Positions 17,180 through 26,185 of a DNA stretch of 64,000 nt are shown here, piece by piece (the stretch's first letter is position 1; each line of letters starts with the position of its first letter). The position numbers were made by a program, and so were the translations under genes. The notes under the pieces are model-generated. The model was not told the origin of the DNA and ran no database searches. It saw nothing but the letters and a program-made list of their open reading frames with translations. The stretch comes from CAVZMI01 sp050011775 (GTDB taxonomy: Bacteria; Bacteroidota; Ignavibacteria; UBA10030; CAVZMI01): contig JBEKIL010000016.1 in the NCBI GenBank assembly GCA_050011775.1, forward strand, positions 1-64,000. The letters run 5' to 3'.

Positions 17180-18864
17180 ATATACGCAGTGTACTCTTTT
17201 GTGTCAAGTATTTTTTCGAGCGGCTTAGGGAGTACCTGTTGCTCGGAGGCGTACAGGCCTTTCTGAATCTCATCTTTCTCGATAATTATGACACACGGTA
17301 TGCTCCGGATTTTCCCGATATCCGACTTGACACTGTCCGTCCCGTTCCAGAGCTCAATTCTTTTGTATGTGTATCCCTCATGCCATCCAAGGTCTATCCC
17401 ATCTAGATAATAGCTCAATTGAGGATTATCGCCATTCCCAACAACGACTATATTTTTCAATTTTTGAGACTGGATTACATCTGCCAGCTCCTTTGCCCCG
17501 TCCTTATATTGAATCCGATCGAGATAGAAAATATTCACGACACACAGAAGCGCCAGTGGAATATAAATAAGTGTTGGCAATCGGGATATTTTATGAGGAT
17601 ATACGGAGAATAACCAAAGAATCGCAATGAGAATACCGCATTCGACGATAACCGGGACACCCGACGAAGGGAAATGAAAACCGTTGTGTATGAATATCAT
17701 TTTTATATCCTGCCGAAAATCGAAATTCGCAGCCCAGATTGCGAGTAATCCAATGGCACCGATTATCAACCGTTGGCAACCGGAGGAGAGGGAGCCCGAA
17801 GTCAACTGCTCCAATCCGTAACCTGCCAGGAGTACAAGAGGCGGGAATATGGGGATGAGCCACCAGGCAAACTTTGTTGAGAGAATTGAAAAGCCTGAGA
17901 AGAAAAATAGTATCCAGAAAGCAAGGATAACATGCAGCCATCGTGTCAGCCGATCCGGTTCCCGTCGTTTTTTCCATGCACTCCAGAGGGCGATACAAGC
18001 GGGTGGAATGACCAGGGGCATGATGATGAGGAGCTGATTGAAATAGTAGAGGACTCCAAGTTGTTTTGGAGTTCCTTCGGATCCGGAAACTATATGTTTT
18101 ACAAGCTCGGTTCCGGCGAAAATACTCAGCACACTCCCCCTGTTGTACTTCAGTCCCATCATGATGTACCACGGAAGTGCAATTATCGCGGCGATGAAGA
18201 CAACTTTCCCAAATTCTTTTACATACATCTTTCTTTCTGGAGAAGATAAGAGCAATATCGAGAATAAAAGAATGATGCACACTCCTCCAGCGACAAATAG
18301 CTTTGTCATGAGACCCAATCCAATCGCGATTCCTGTAATGATGCTCCACCGGTGGTAATTGGCACCGGCAGTAAGTCCTCTGAGCCATGTATAAAGGGCA
18401 AGGGTCATCCAGAATGTCAGTAGGACATCGTACTGTCCCTGCCGCGTCATGAAGGTGTAGAAAGGTGTCAGACCAAGGAATAATGAGCTATAAAAACCTA
18501 CTGTTCGGGAAAAGAAATGTGAACCCATCAAATAAACAAGCAAGATTGTAAGAGCTCCGGCCACGGCTGATACAAATCGCGAGGAGTATTCTGAAATTCC
18601 AATCGTATAATAGAGAAATGCAGTACACCAGCTGTACAGCGGGGGATGCGCTGCATAATAGACACCGGTTGAGCCACCGGCGATCTGAAGATGATGCGGT
18701 GATTGGTCGAGCCAGTCTCCGAATCGTATTATCGTCAATGTACGGACTGCGTGAAGTGATTCATCCCAACGCTGGAGATCAAGAAACCCCAGATTGATAA
18801 ATCGAACGACCGCGACGAGAACTACGACGTATATCATCCAACGTTTATGCACGGTGGTTTCCAT
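17170..18864 (-). CDS. Membrane glycosyltransferase, GT39/ArnT-like (PMT family)
   Basis: 564 residues with about eleven hydrophobic helices and a soluble C-terminal part. The first loop has the catalytic RWDESLHAVRTL motif, where an acidic residue serves as base, as in ArnT and protein O-mannosyltransferases. The second loop YYAAHPPLYSW and the GTFMTRQGQYDVLLTFWMTL-like region (YTFMTRQGQYD) fit too. These enzymes use polyprenyl-phosphate sugars on the outer side of the inner membrane. The acceptor (lipid A, a protein or glycan) cannot be read from sequence. It lies between a GT4 and a GT9 gene with direct overlaps. Confidence 0.85.
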   Translation of the reverse strand: METTVHKRWMIYVVVLVAVVRFINLGFLDLQRWDESLHAVRTLTIIRFGDWLDQSPHHLQIAGGSTGVYYAAHPPLYSWCTAFLYYTIGISEYSSRFVSAVAGALTILLVYLMGSHFFSRTVGFYSSLFLGLTPFYTFMTRQGQYDVLLTFWMTLALYTWLRGLTAGANYHRWSIITGIAIGLGLMTKLFVAGGVCIILLFSILLLSSPERKMYVKEFGKVVFIAAIIALPWYIMMGLKYNRGSVLSIFAGTELVKHIVSGSEGTPKQLGVLYYFNQLLIIMPLVIPPACIALWSAWKKRREPDRLTRWLHVILAFWILFFFSGFSILSTKFAWWLIPIFPPLVLLAGYGLEQLTSGSLSSGCQRLIIGAIGLLAIWAANFDFRQDIKMIFIHNGFHFPSSGVPVIVECGILIAILWLFSVYPHKISRLPTLIYIPLALLCVVNIFYLDRIQYKDGAKELADVIQSQKLKNIVVVGNGDNPQLSYYLDGIDLGWHEGYTYKRIELWNGTDSVKSDIGKIRSIPCVIIIEKDEIQKGLYASEQQVLPKPLEKILDTKEYTAYIWQ

Positions 18865-19976
18865 CAGAATGAAAATGCTTCAAGGAGAAAGCCGGATTCA
18901 TTTTGCCATGTGAGCACTTCGGCAGCAATACGACAATTTTCTGCATATCTTGCGCTTAATCCATCATCTGTGAGGAGCATGCGAAGAGAGTCGATTAGTC
19001 CATTTGTATCCAGCGGATCGACTGTTATTCCGACATTGTAGAGATCAATGATTTTTTTGATTTCGGGAAAAGTGCTACCAACGATAGGGATTCCAGCCAT
19101 GATATATTCGAAGAGTTTGTTAGGAAGAGAATAGTAATAACTGAGCCCATGATTTTCAATTATACACCATCCGATGTTGGCACCTGCAGTATATGTGATC
19201 AGTTCGCTCATGGGCACTGCATCAAGGAGATGAACATTCGGAGACTTTCGGGAAGCCTCTTTAATGCTATGCCTGAGAACTCCGCTTCCGAGGAACACGA
19301 ATGCGGCATCAGGAAGTATTGGTGCAATTGAAAGTAGGATGCCTATTCCACGTCCTTCCTGGAGTCCTCCCTGATAGAGCACGATTTTTTCCCCGGGAGG
19401 AATATTGAGGCGTCTCCGGAGGAGGGATCGGTCACTGACAGTCTGTTTGTGGGGGATATTGCGGACAACGTACATCCTTTGTTTGGGGTGGTTTTCCCGC
19501 AGGAATTGAGCGAGCGAATTATTTACAGTGATAATAGAATCAGCCCGGGGGCTGAAAATGCGTTCGCACCAGGTCCAGAATCGCTGAGTGAGCGGGCGTT
19601 TGTGCAGTGCCGCAATAGAGGAATACAACTCCCGTGAATCGTATATTAATTTTGCTCCCGTGAGAACCGATGCGGACCAAGCCGTAGGGAGTGAGTACAA
19701 ATCGGAAGCGAGGAAAATTGTTGCGCGCGACCGGAGAGCGATGAATAAAGCTTTCCAATAGAAAATGAGGAAACGAATTTTTGTAGGAAGAGTACGGGTG
19801 ACCTGTGCAGGATGAATTGCTAATCCCGTCGGATATGATGCAGCTGACGGTTCGGGAATCATTATAACCGTTGTGTTATATCCGTGAGATGAGAGAGTTT
19901 GCAGAAATTTTGAGCTCCGGGAATCGAAGCGGATATCACCGAAGAGGATACAGCAAACGTGATGAGGCGCTTTCAT
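18864..19976 (-). CDS. Glycosyltransferase family 4 (GT-B)
   Basis: 370 residues. The C-terminal half has the GT4 retaining-enzyme pattern: KIVLYQGGLQEGRGIGILL, FVFLGSG, NVHLLDAVPMSELI and the E-x7-E region LPNKLFEYIMAGIPIVGSTFPEI. The N-terminal half (HVCCILFGDIRFDSRSSKF...LIYDSRELY) is the acceptor domain. It probably transfers a sugar to a nucleotide-lipid or polysaccharide precursor in the cytoplasm. Its stop and the start of the GT39-like gene share one base. Ten bases separate it from the upstream PorV/PorQ-like gene. Confidence 0.85.
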   Translation of the reverse strand: MKAPHHVCCILFGDIRFDSRSSKFLQTLSSHGYNTTVIMIPEPSAASYPTGLAIHPAQVTRTLPTKIRFLIFYWKALFIALRSRATIFLASDLYSLPTAWSASVLTGAKLIYDSRELYSSIAALHKRPLTQRFWTWCERIFSPRADSIITVNNSLAQFLRENHPKQRMYVVRNIPHKQTVSDRSLLRRRLNIPPGEKIVLYQGGLQEGRGIGILLSIAPILPDAAFVFLGSGVLRHSIKEASRKSPNVHLLDAVPMSELITYTAGANIGWCIIENHGLSYYYSLPNKLFEYIMAGIPIVGSTFPEIKKIIDLYNVGITVDPLDTNGLIDSLRMLLTDDGLSARYAENCRIAAEVLTWQNESGFLLEAFSF

Positions 19977-19985
19977 GGTTTTGGT

Positions 19986-20876
19986 TTACAATGTGATGCC
20001 GAGTCCGATTGTCTGTGCCGTCCCTGCCTGTTGACTCATGGGAATGATACAGTAATCAAGAGCGAATGATCTGTATCTGATGCCGACTCCGGCGGTAATA
20101 TTACGGAAATCAAATCCTGTTTGATATCCAAGCCTGAGTGCGATGGTACGATCGAATACGATCTCACCTCCGATATACGAGTGGAAAATACGATCCCTGG
20201 TCAATTGAACTGCATCAGCGGCGAAGGCGACTTCCGATCGGATTACGTCGACGGGGAATTTGTATGCCGCACCCCCTCTCAGCATTGTCGGAAGATTGAT
20301 TGAAGGGGTATTTGTTCCACTCATCGATCCGAGATTCAATAACGAGACACCGAGCGCCAGTCCATCAACCGGCGTTCGGTAATGAATGCCAAGATCGATT
20401 CCAACTCCAGACCATTCGTCGACAAATATTTTTTCGAATACATATTTGGCGGTTCCGCCGATTGTCACACTCTCCATGATTCGGTAGGCGATACTGCCGC
20501 CGAGTGTAAAATTCCGGCTCGTAAATGTTCCTTCGGGATCCCCGGGTCTGGTGCGAATCTCGATATTTGGGACCGTTGTAGTCGTGATGTTCAGGCCGAG
20601 CGCTATATCGTCCCACGGGAGAGTTGCACTTAATGATTGTGATTGTATGTCATCGATCCAAGCCCGGTGCGCCAATTCGATTTGCGGAGATTTATTCAAT
20701 AATATTCCTGCAGGATTGTAATATATTCCACCGGCATCATCGGCTACAGCGACATATGCTTCTCCCATTCCTCCGGCGCGTGGGCTGAGTCCGATTTTCA
20801 TAAAAGCCGCTCCGCTTGTGCCTGACTGCGCAAGGATAATCGAAGGAATACAAAACATAAATAAGAATCTCATCAT
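19986..20876 (-). CDS. PorV/PorQ family outer-membrane protein (first of two)
   Basis: 296 residues: signal peptide, then GTSGAAFMKIGLSPRAGGMGEAYVAVADDAGGIYYNPAGI, the hallmark N-terminal strand and hatch region of the PorV/PorQ (UPF0164, FadL-like) barrel family. The rest shows regular barrel strands and ends with QTIGLGITL. In type IX secretion, PorV binds the sorting domain of cargo at the outer membrane. Paralogues of this family are many in FCB genomes, so not every copy is PorV itself. It is followed directly by the sister gene upstream on the same strand. Confidence 0.82.
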   Translation of the reverse strand: MMRFLFMFCIPSIILAQSGTSGAAFMKIGLSPRAGGMGEAYVAVADDAGGIYYNPAGILLNKSPQIELAHRAWIDDIQSQSLSATLPWDDIALGLNITTTTVPNIEIRTRPGDPEGTFTSRNFTLGGSIAYRIMESVTIGGTAKYVFEKIFVDEWSGVGIDLGIHYRTPVDGLALGVSLLNLGSMSGTNTPSINLPTMLRGGAAYKFPVDVIRSEVAFAADAVQLTRDRIFHSYIGGEIVFDRTIALRLGYQTGFDFRNITAGVGIRYRSFALDYCIIPMSQQAGTAQTIGLGITL

Positions 20877-20879
20877 AAC

Positions 20880-21851
20880 TTAAAACCCGACTGTAACAGA
20901 AATGATATGAATTCCCGAGGGTGCAAACGGCTCAATGCCATAGGCGTAGTGAATTGTTGGACGCCAGCCAGGCAATGGGCAACTGACGGCAAAGCCGAAC
21001 GTCGGCATTGCACCGGACCATCGATCCTGAAGATCGATCCGATCGCATCCCGCCCGAAGTGAAAACGATTCCAGTGGATTCCACTCAACCCCCACATGAA
21101 GGTGGTGTGTATCTTGAGGTGAAGTGACGTAATCAATTGCGGCGGTCACAGTCGAATCGAAGAGTGTCTCTGCAATGCCAATCTTAATGATTGTCGGGAA
21201 TGCGTCAATCGTCGTCGTCCCCTGATCACCGTAGATTTTAGAGGTATCCCACCGATATTTGGCTCCCAGGTCATTTACAGCAATCCCCACACTCATATTC
21301 TTATTGATCGCATATATGCATCCAAGGTCGACTGCGGCACTGTAGGCCGTGATATTTTCATAAAGTTTATAATAATAATACTTAAATGTTACTCCAAAAG
21401 TCAACTTGTCGGTAAAACTGTTGGCGAAGGAAGCGAAGAATAGGTACTCGGATGTAGATAGATCTCCCGTCGGGATTCCATCGGAATCGCGTCCATCGAT
21501 TTTTGAAACACCCGATTGGATAAATCCTATCGCGACGCCGGCGGATTTCTTTAGATGCTGCGAATACTGCAAGAAGTTCAATGACCGATCAAGAGACATT
21601 ACCGTATACGCCGCAGTGATTACATGATCGCTCTGAAATGCGGTGAGTGCGGGATTATAATAGGGTGAAAGTTCTCCACTGACAACGGCAGTCATTGCAT
21701 TACCCATTGCCACCCCGCGTGCGCCAAAACCGATGCGGGCGAATGCTCCCGCCGTACCGCCATATTGAGCGTGAACCGATGATCCGGATCCAACCAAGAA
21801 CATCACGAGATACAGAATTCCGGCAGTCCAGTATGATTTATTGTAATACAA
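20880..21851 (-). CDS. PorV/PorQ family outer-membrane protein (second of two)
   Basis: 323 residues with signal peptide and the same family start as the neighbour: YGGTAGAFARIGFGARGVAMGNAMTAV...SPYYNPALTAF. Beta-strand pattern continues to IHIISVTVGF. The two paralogues are only loosely similar beyond the start, so the pair is not a recent copy. The start overlaps the end of the propeller protein gene by 14 bases, which ties the three together in one transcript. Confidence 0.82.
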   Translation of the reverse strand: MYYNKSYWTAGILYLVMFLVGSGSSVHAQYGGTAGAFARIGFGARGVAMGNAMTAVVSGELSPYYNPALTAFQSDHVITAAYTVMSLDRSLNFLQYSQHLKKSAGVAIGFIQSGVSKIDGRDSDGIPTGDLSTSEYLFFASFANSFTDKLTFGVTFKYYYYKLYENITAYSAAVDLGCIYAINKNMSVGIAVNDLGAKYRWDTSKIYGDQGTTTIDAFPTIIKIGIAETLFDSTVTAAIDYVTSPQDTHHLHVGVEWNPLESFSLRAGCDRIDLQDRWSGAMPTFGFAVSCPLPGWRPTIHYAYGIEPFAPSGIHIISVTVGF

Positions 21852-23397
21852 GAATTTTTCCCCAGAGTGTTTGATCGTTGCCGATTGTTACGCGATATAG
21901 ATACACGCCGTTAGCAATTCGTCGTGCTGAGTCGTCCAGTCCATTCCATAGTTCATCATGATCCTGTGTTCCGCTTCGTTCGGCATTTCGAAGAAGTGTT
22001 TTTACGCGGTTCATTCCAAAATCGAAAATCTCGATTGTAACCTGAGCCGCCTTTCCGCCTGTGCTATAATGAATCCTGGTCTGTTCGAATGCAGGAGAGA
22101 AAGGATTCGGATACGCATAGACTGCCGTTGTCTGACCGAGCTCGATGTATGCCCGGTAAACATTCCAGACCGATCCAAAAGGATGATTTGCGTCATCGAT
22201 CGTTGATGCGATTCCGTCAGGAGTTCCCACCCAGACGGTGGTTCCTGCTACGCGTACGGCATAGATGGCTGGCGAGGCAATCCGTTGTTGCGTTCTGTCG
22301 TCGATAATGGAACCGCTACGGATCCATGATGTTCCGTTATCGTCCGAGCGGAATAATCCCTGTTCCGTTGCCACATAAACGATAGAATCCTGAAAAGCAA
22401 AATCGTACACGCGGATTCCCTGTAGTAAGTTTTTCCACGACGCTCCGCCATCGTCAGTATAGCTTACTCCATATTCTTCAGTCTCGTCAATCGCTTTCCA
22501 GTTTGTAGCCCAGAGGCGGTTTTTCCCTGCATAGTGTTGTGTACGGATACATATCACCCAGTTGCCGAGGATAGGAAATGATTGATTCTGATGCGAAAAT
22601 TTCACCCACGAAAGACCACCATCGGTCGATTTATTGATACCGCCCGCCGTACCGCACCAGATCGTATCCGAATCAATGGATAAGACCGAGAAACCGAGCA
22701 TGTTATTATTTTGGCGTGGATCGTACACTCGAAAAATTCTATTCCGCTTCAGTGAATCGTTTGATGCATATGACCAGAGTGTATCGTTAGGGTGGAGAGA
22801 ATTCTGATCGTCTGCGGGTAGTAAAATCCGCTGCCAGTGCTTTCCGTTATCTGTTGATTTTCGAAGGCCGGACGCCCAGCTGGCGATCCAGACAGAAGTA
22901 GGTGTGAGTGAAACACCCCACGTGATATTTTGTTCCGGAACTGTCACCGGAAGGATTCGAACCGAATCATTGATGCCGTAAGAGAAAATGCTATCCACCG
23001 AGTTATCGACCGTTTGTGGAAGATGAGACCAGGTCGTTCCCCTGTCGATTGAAAATGAATATCCAGCTCCTGTCTGAACAAAACCGTCACCAACTTTTTC
23101 ATCGAAGACAGTTCCTGCCCATATGCGATCGCCCTGCACGGCGAGGGAAGACACGCCGGGATGGTCGAAATTCTTATCGGCAAATGTCTCCCATGTCTCG
23201 CCACCATCAATAGAACGGGTAAGACCTTTGCTGGTTCCGAACCAGAGCGTATCTCCACTTGTTTCAAAGTGCGATGCGCTATTACTTGGCGGCAACGACG
23301 ACATTACGGTCGAAACACTCAGTGTTTGTTGAGCAACCGCAGATGAAAAGCAGATCCCTAATCCTAAAAAAGAAAATATTTTCACGAGTTTGTTCAT
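21838..23397 (-). CDS. Secreted beta-propeller (BNR/sortilin-like) protein with FlgD-like C-terminal domain
   Basis: 519 residues. After a signal peptide ending near SAVAQQ come repeated propeller blades with the Asp-box form S-x-D-x-G-x-T/S-W (TRSIDGGETWETF, FSIDRGTTWSHL, RKSTDNGKHWQRI, NKSTDGGLSWVKF, FRSDDNGTSWIRS). The last 90 residues (YAYPNPFSPAFEQTRIHY ... GVYLYRVTIGND..WGKILVLQ) form a FlgD-type Ig-like domain, the kind used as type IX sorting signal in this group. It probably sits at the cell surface or is released, using the PorV-like partner encoded next door. Confidence 0.82.
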   Translation of the reverse strand: MNKLVKIFSFLGLGICFSSAVAQQTLSVSTVMSSLPPSNSASHFETSGDTLWFGTSKGLTRSIDGGETWETFADKNFDHPGVSSLAVQGDRIWAGTVFDEKVGDGFVQTGAGYSFSIDRGTTWSHLPQTVDNSVDSIFSYGINDSVRILPVTVPEQNITWGVSLTPTSVWIASWASGLRKSTDNGKHWQRILLPADDQNSLHPNDTLWSYASNDSLKRNRIFRVYDPRQNNNMLGFSVLSIDSDTIWCGTAGGINKSTDGGLSWVKFSHQNQSFPILGNWVICIRTQHYAGKNRLWATNWKAIDETEEYGVSYTDDGGASWKNLLQGIRVYDFAFQDSIVYVATEQGLFRSDDNGTSWIRSGSIIDDRTQQRIASPAIYAVRVAGTTVWVGTPDGIASTIDDANHPFGSVWNVYRAYIELGQTTAVYAYPNPFSPAFEQTRIHYSTGGKAAQVTIEIFDFGMNRVKTLLRNAERSGTQDHDELWNGLDDSARRIANGVYLYRVTIGNDQTLWGKILVLQ

Positions 23398-24257
23398 TGA
23401 ACGATGATAGTGTGTGTAATCACATTACTCGTATCGTTCGATTTATCGATTGCGACAAAGGAGAAAGTATATGTTCCCCGGGTCGCGTCGCTTCTGAGCT
23501 GAATAATCCGGCTGTAAATTCCGTCAGCGGCATTGGTATCGCCGCTGTTGTATCCCCCCAGATCCACCTTTCCTCCGTCGTCGTACATTTGAATCGGTCC
23601 GGATGACGATGGTTTCCCATCAGGAAGAATGGAAGTGAACTGTACTTTCTGGATATCTGCAATTCCATTGGGATCGTCGACTTTCAATGTCAACAGATTA
23701 ACAACATAACCCTCTGCAGGAAGCTGGAGCGTATCAGGAGACTGCAAGTTCGAAATCTGCGGCGGCTTGTTCAATCTGAGAATCGATAATGGGGACCTAT
23801 ATGTATTGCTTTCGAGTCCTGATCCGTCGATGGCAGAGATATCGACGTTGAAAATGCCGATATCCGATCGCTGGATGGGAAGTAGAAAAATTTTTTGGAA
23901 AACGAACAATTTATAATTTCCTTGAATTTCCCGCCGTTCCGTTTCTGTGAGGGGGATATCACCCGAAGCAATTTCGGCACTGTTTGAAGTTTTCGTCACC
24001 GCAAAATGAAACGACTGTACGGCTGTCATCGGTATTCCGATTGTTGCGTTGAAACCGACTGAAAGAGTAAGTTGATCCGACGAAGATTTTTGTCCGTTCA
24101 CGAAGATTGTATCAGTATTGAATACCGGGGTCGTCAAAACCACAGCGAGGAGATTCGGTCGTTTGCTGGAAGAATCGATGATACTGTCAGGACTTTTATC
24201 GCACCCGGACAGAAAAAAGAAAACGAAAACTATGCAAAGCCCCGATTTTATATTCAT
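23394..24257 (-). CDS. Lipoprotein with Ig-like repeats
   Basis: 287 residues with a lipoprotein signal (FFFLSGC at the cleavage site). The mature part holds two beta-sandwich-like regions; the second has YDDGGKVDLGGYNSGDTNAADGIYSRIIQL, a calcium-binding-looking loop common in FCB surface proteins, and ends TYTFSFVAIDKSNDTSNVITHTIIVQ. No enzyme motif is present. It overlaps the propeller gene by four bases, so the two are likely made together as parts of one surface assembly. Confidence 0.7.
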   Translation of the reverse strand: MNIKSGLCIVFVFFFLSGCDKSPDSIIDSSSKRPNLLAVVLTTPVFNTDTIFVNGQKSSSDQLTLSVGFNATIGIPMTAVQSFHFAVTKTSNSAEIASGDIPLTETERREIQGNYKLFVFQKIFLLPIQRSDIGIFNVDISAIDGSGLESNTYRSPLSILRLNKPPQISNLQSPDTLQLPAEGYVVNLLTLKVDDPNGIADIQKVQFTSILPDGKPSSSGPIQMYDDGGKVDLGGYNSGDTNAADGIYSRIIQLRSDATRGTYTFSFVAIDKSNDTSNVITHTIIVQ

Positions 24258-24291
24258 ATTATACGATGGCGAGTGAAAAATTGAAATATTC

Positions 24292-25290
24292 TTAATTTAT
24301 AAATGACGTCCCCTGTGCCGTATAAGTTACAATATAGAGTAAAAGAAGTGGAGATGGAGAGAAACACAGAACCAGAATTGCGAAGCACATCCAACCGAGA
24401 TATCTCCTTGCAGGATTGAGTGGAGCGGGATCGGCTACCTCAGGATGATCGAGTTTAACGACAAAACGAAGAATCAATGCCCAGAAAATCCAACCGATCC
24501 AGCCGATGGGGAACGTGATGCCGATGACCGGTAAAAATCCTGCGACTCCTATAACGAGAATTATACCGAATGTTATTCGTGCGATAAGGTGATGATGTTT
24601 GCCGAAGAGCGTATACGAAATATGACCGCCGTCGAGTTGACCGATTGGTAGAAGGTTCATTGCCGTCACAAACAGTCCGAACCACCCGACGCAGAGTGAA
24701 GGGTAATGGTAAATTTCATTCATTGCGGGGAGAAACGATTTCAATGGAGTTGGGATTATTTTTATCAATATATTAAACAAGAGAGTATCTCCGAATGTAA
24801 GGCTCCCTGTCGGCAGAACAGTCATTCCTATATATTCTGGATGTATCTTATAAAGGTATCCGATATCCGGTAGTGTGGCAAGTCCGTAAATAATAAGGCC
24901 CAGACTTCCGATGAATCCGGCGATCGGGCCTGCCGCGCCGATATCGAACATGGCTTTCTTGTTCGGGACAACAGACTTCGTCTTGATCACCGCCCCCAGT
25001 GTCCCGAAGTTGACAAAACCCGGGATGGCGGGAAAAGGTATAAAGAAAGGGAGTGTGGCATCGACCCTATGGTAGCGCGTAGCGAAATAGTGGCCGAATT
25101 CGTGCATTCCAAGTACCAGGAGTATCGAAAATGAATAAGGCAGACCGGCAGGGAAATTTGCTAATTCAAAGGGGTCAAGATTTAACCATGCGACTCCGGC
25201 AACGGTGGTGGTGAAAAACGTCAGCACGAATAAGCCGCCATGTATTAACCACTTCCTTGCATGGATGAGTGTTTCTAAAGGATTTTTCAC
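24292..25290 (-). CDS. Site-2 protease family membrane metalloprotease (M50)
   Basis: 332 residues with about seven membrane helices. The zinc site is HEFGH (His63, Glu64, His67) and the third ligand is in LLPIGQLDGGHISY, the family's P-x-x-Q-L-D-G-G form. Such proteases cut membrane proteins inside the bilayer, often to release a regulator. It has no PDZ domain. It starts the minus-strand run and lies 34 bases upstream of the lipoprotein gene; a functional link to that gene is not shown. The stretch of 216 bases upstream separates it from the proline-repeat gene and contains the terminator of that gene. Confidence 0.88.
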   Translation of the reverse strand: MKNPLETLIHARKWLIHGGLFVLTFFTTTVAGVAWLNLDPFELANFPAGLPYSFSILLVLGMHEFGHYFATRYHRVDATLPFFIPFPAIPGFVNFGTLGAVIKTKSVVPNKKAMFDIGAAGPIAGFIGSLGLIIYGLATLPDIGYLYKIHPEYIGMTVLPTGSLTFGDTLLFNILIKIIPTPLKSFLPAMNEIYHYPSLCVGWFGLFVTAMNLLPIGQLDGGHISYTLFGKHHHLIARITFGIILVIGVAGFLPVIGITFPIGWIGWIFWALILRFVVKLDHPEVADPAPLNPARRYLGWMCFAILVLCFSPSPLLLLYIVTYTAQGTSFIN

Positions 25291-25441
25291 CAGATCGCAA
25301 TACTGTAAGGTTTTCTAATTCAAATAAATAGAAATATACGAAAGTTGCGATGAAAATGAAAGAAAAAAACGAGAGTATAAAAGGAGTTAATTGATGCAAT
25401 AGACTTCTTGAGAAATCCAGTTATCATAATTTTATAAAAAA

Positions 25442-25473
25442 TGCCCTTTTTCTCCGCCCGGAGGGAAAGGGCA
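25442..25473 (-). terminator. Rho-independent terminator of the proline-repeat gene
   Basis: Stem TGCCCTTT (25442-25449) pairs with AAAGGGCA (25466-25473); inner bases CTCC/GGAG extend it. On the minus strand it is followed by six T and an AT-rich tail, directly downstream of the gene ending at 25507. Confidence 0.8.
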
Positions 25474-25506
25474 CGATTAAAGATTTGTATTTTTTCGCCG
25501 ATAATA

Positions 25507-25884
25507 TTATTGAGCCGGTTCCGGCGGCGGCGGTGGTGGTAATGGGGCTCCATCTCCAGACGTCAAACTATTAACATCAGGCGGTGGCGGCGGTGGTAAT
25601 GGGGCTCCGTCTCCAGACGTTAAACTATTAACATCAGGCGGTGGCGGTGGTGGTAATGGGGCTCCGTCTCCAGACGTTAAACTATTAACATCAGGCGGTG
25701 GCGGTGGTGGTAATGGAGCTCCATCACCAGACGTCAACCTGACAGAACCTTGAAGTTGTCCTGAGTTATGAGACATATTCGCACCCGCAAACGAGATTGC
25801 GGCATTCGTAGCGAATGTAAGTGTGAGTGCGATGAGGATCGATGCGACTCGTTTGATTAGGCGGCGTTTCTCGTTAGTTTCCAT
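25507..25884 (-). CDS. Secreted protein with four 19-residue proline-rich repeats
   Basis: 125 residues. The N-terminus is a signal peptide (KRVASILIALTLTFATNAAISFA). From residue 50 to the end there are four tandem copies of LTSGDGAPLPPPPPPDVNS, the last ending in EPAQ. On DNA this is a 57-bp tandem array at 25510-25737, nearly identical between copies. A run of six prolines per unit would form stiff polyproline II rods, as in linkers and wall-spanning proteins. I recognise no family. A good ribosome site (AAAGGGG) precedes the ATG at 25884, and it has its own terminator, so it appears to be a monocistronic gene. Confidence 0.7.
   Translation of the reverse strand: METNEKRRLIKRVASILIALTLTFATNAAISFAGANMSHNSGQLQGSVRLTSGDGAPLPPPPPPDVNSLTSGDGAPLPPPPPPDVNSLTSGDGAPLPPPPPPDVNSLTSGDGAPLPPPPPPEPAQ
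25510..25737. repeat. 57-bp tandem repeat, four copies
   Basis: Four head-to-tail 57-bp units coding for the proline-rich repeat. Copies differ by only a few bases. The plus strand is G-rich in each unit (GGCGGTGGCGGTGGTGG). Confidence 0.9.
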
Positions 25885-26185
25885 GATTTTTCCCCTTTAG
25901 TTAATGTTGGTTGTGGATGAGAAACATGAAAAGCATGAATTATAATGGTTAAGAGTAGCTTTTCATTGAAGTTAGTTTAATTGTTTCTCATAACTTATAT
26001 AAAATTTTTTTAATAACATACGAAATATCACAAAAATATTCCTTTTTGTCAAGTTAAATCGCATTTTTTTTGAATTGTGCATAATATCATACGAATCTAT
26101 GATTTTTAAATACGTAATTTTTTACTTGACTCAACTTGAAAGTAATAGTATATTTCGATTCCTGATACGATGAAGAGGAAATGAT
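25885..26185. other. AT-rich divergent intergenic region
   Basis: 301 bases between two divergent genes, strongly AT-rich with many A and T runs. It holds the promoter of the plus-strand membrane gene at 26126-26154. No hairpin or small gene was found in the rest. Confidence 0.5.
26126..26154 (+). promoter_or_regulatory. Sigma-70-type promoter
   Basis: TTGACT at 26126-26131, a 17-base spacer and TATATT at 26149-26154, followed by an AGAGGA ribosome site at about 26174 and the ATG at 26186. This is the closest match to the consensus in the window. Confidence 0.75.

Noticed and set aside
17591..18388. Second open frame on the minus strand inside the GT39-like gene
   Set aside because: It is out of frame with a protein that has clear motifs and membrane helices; rich in C, H and R as expected for a shadow.
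25510..25737. 57-bp direct repeats considered as a CRISPR array
   Set aside because: The units are contiguous with no unique spacers and code in frame for a repeat protein with signal peptide.
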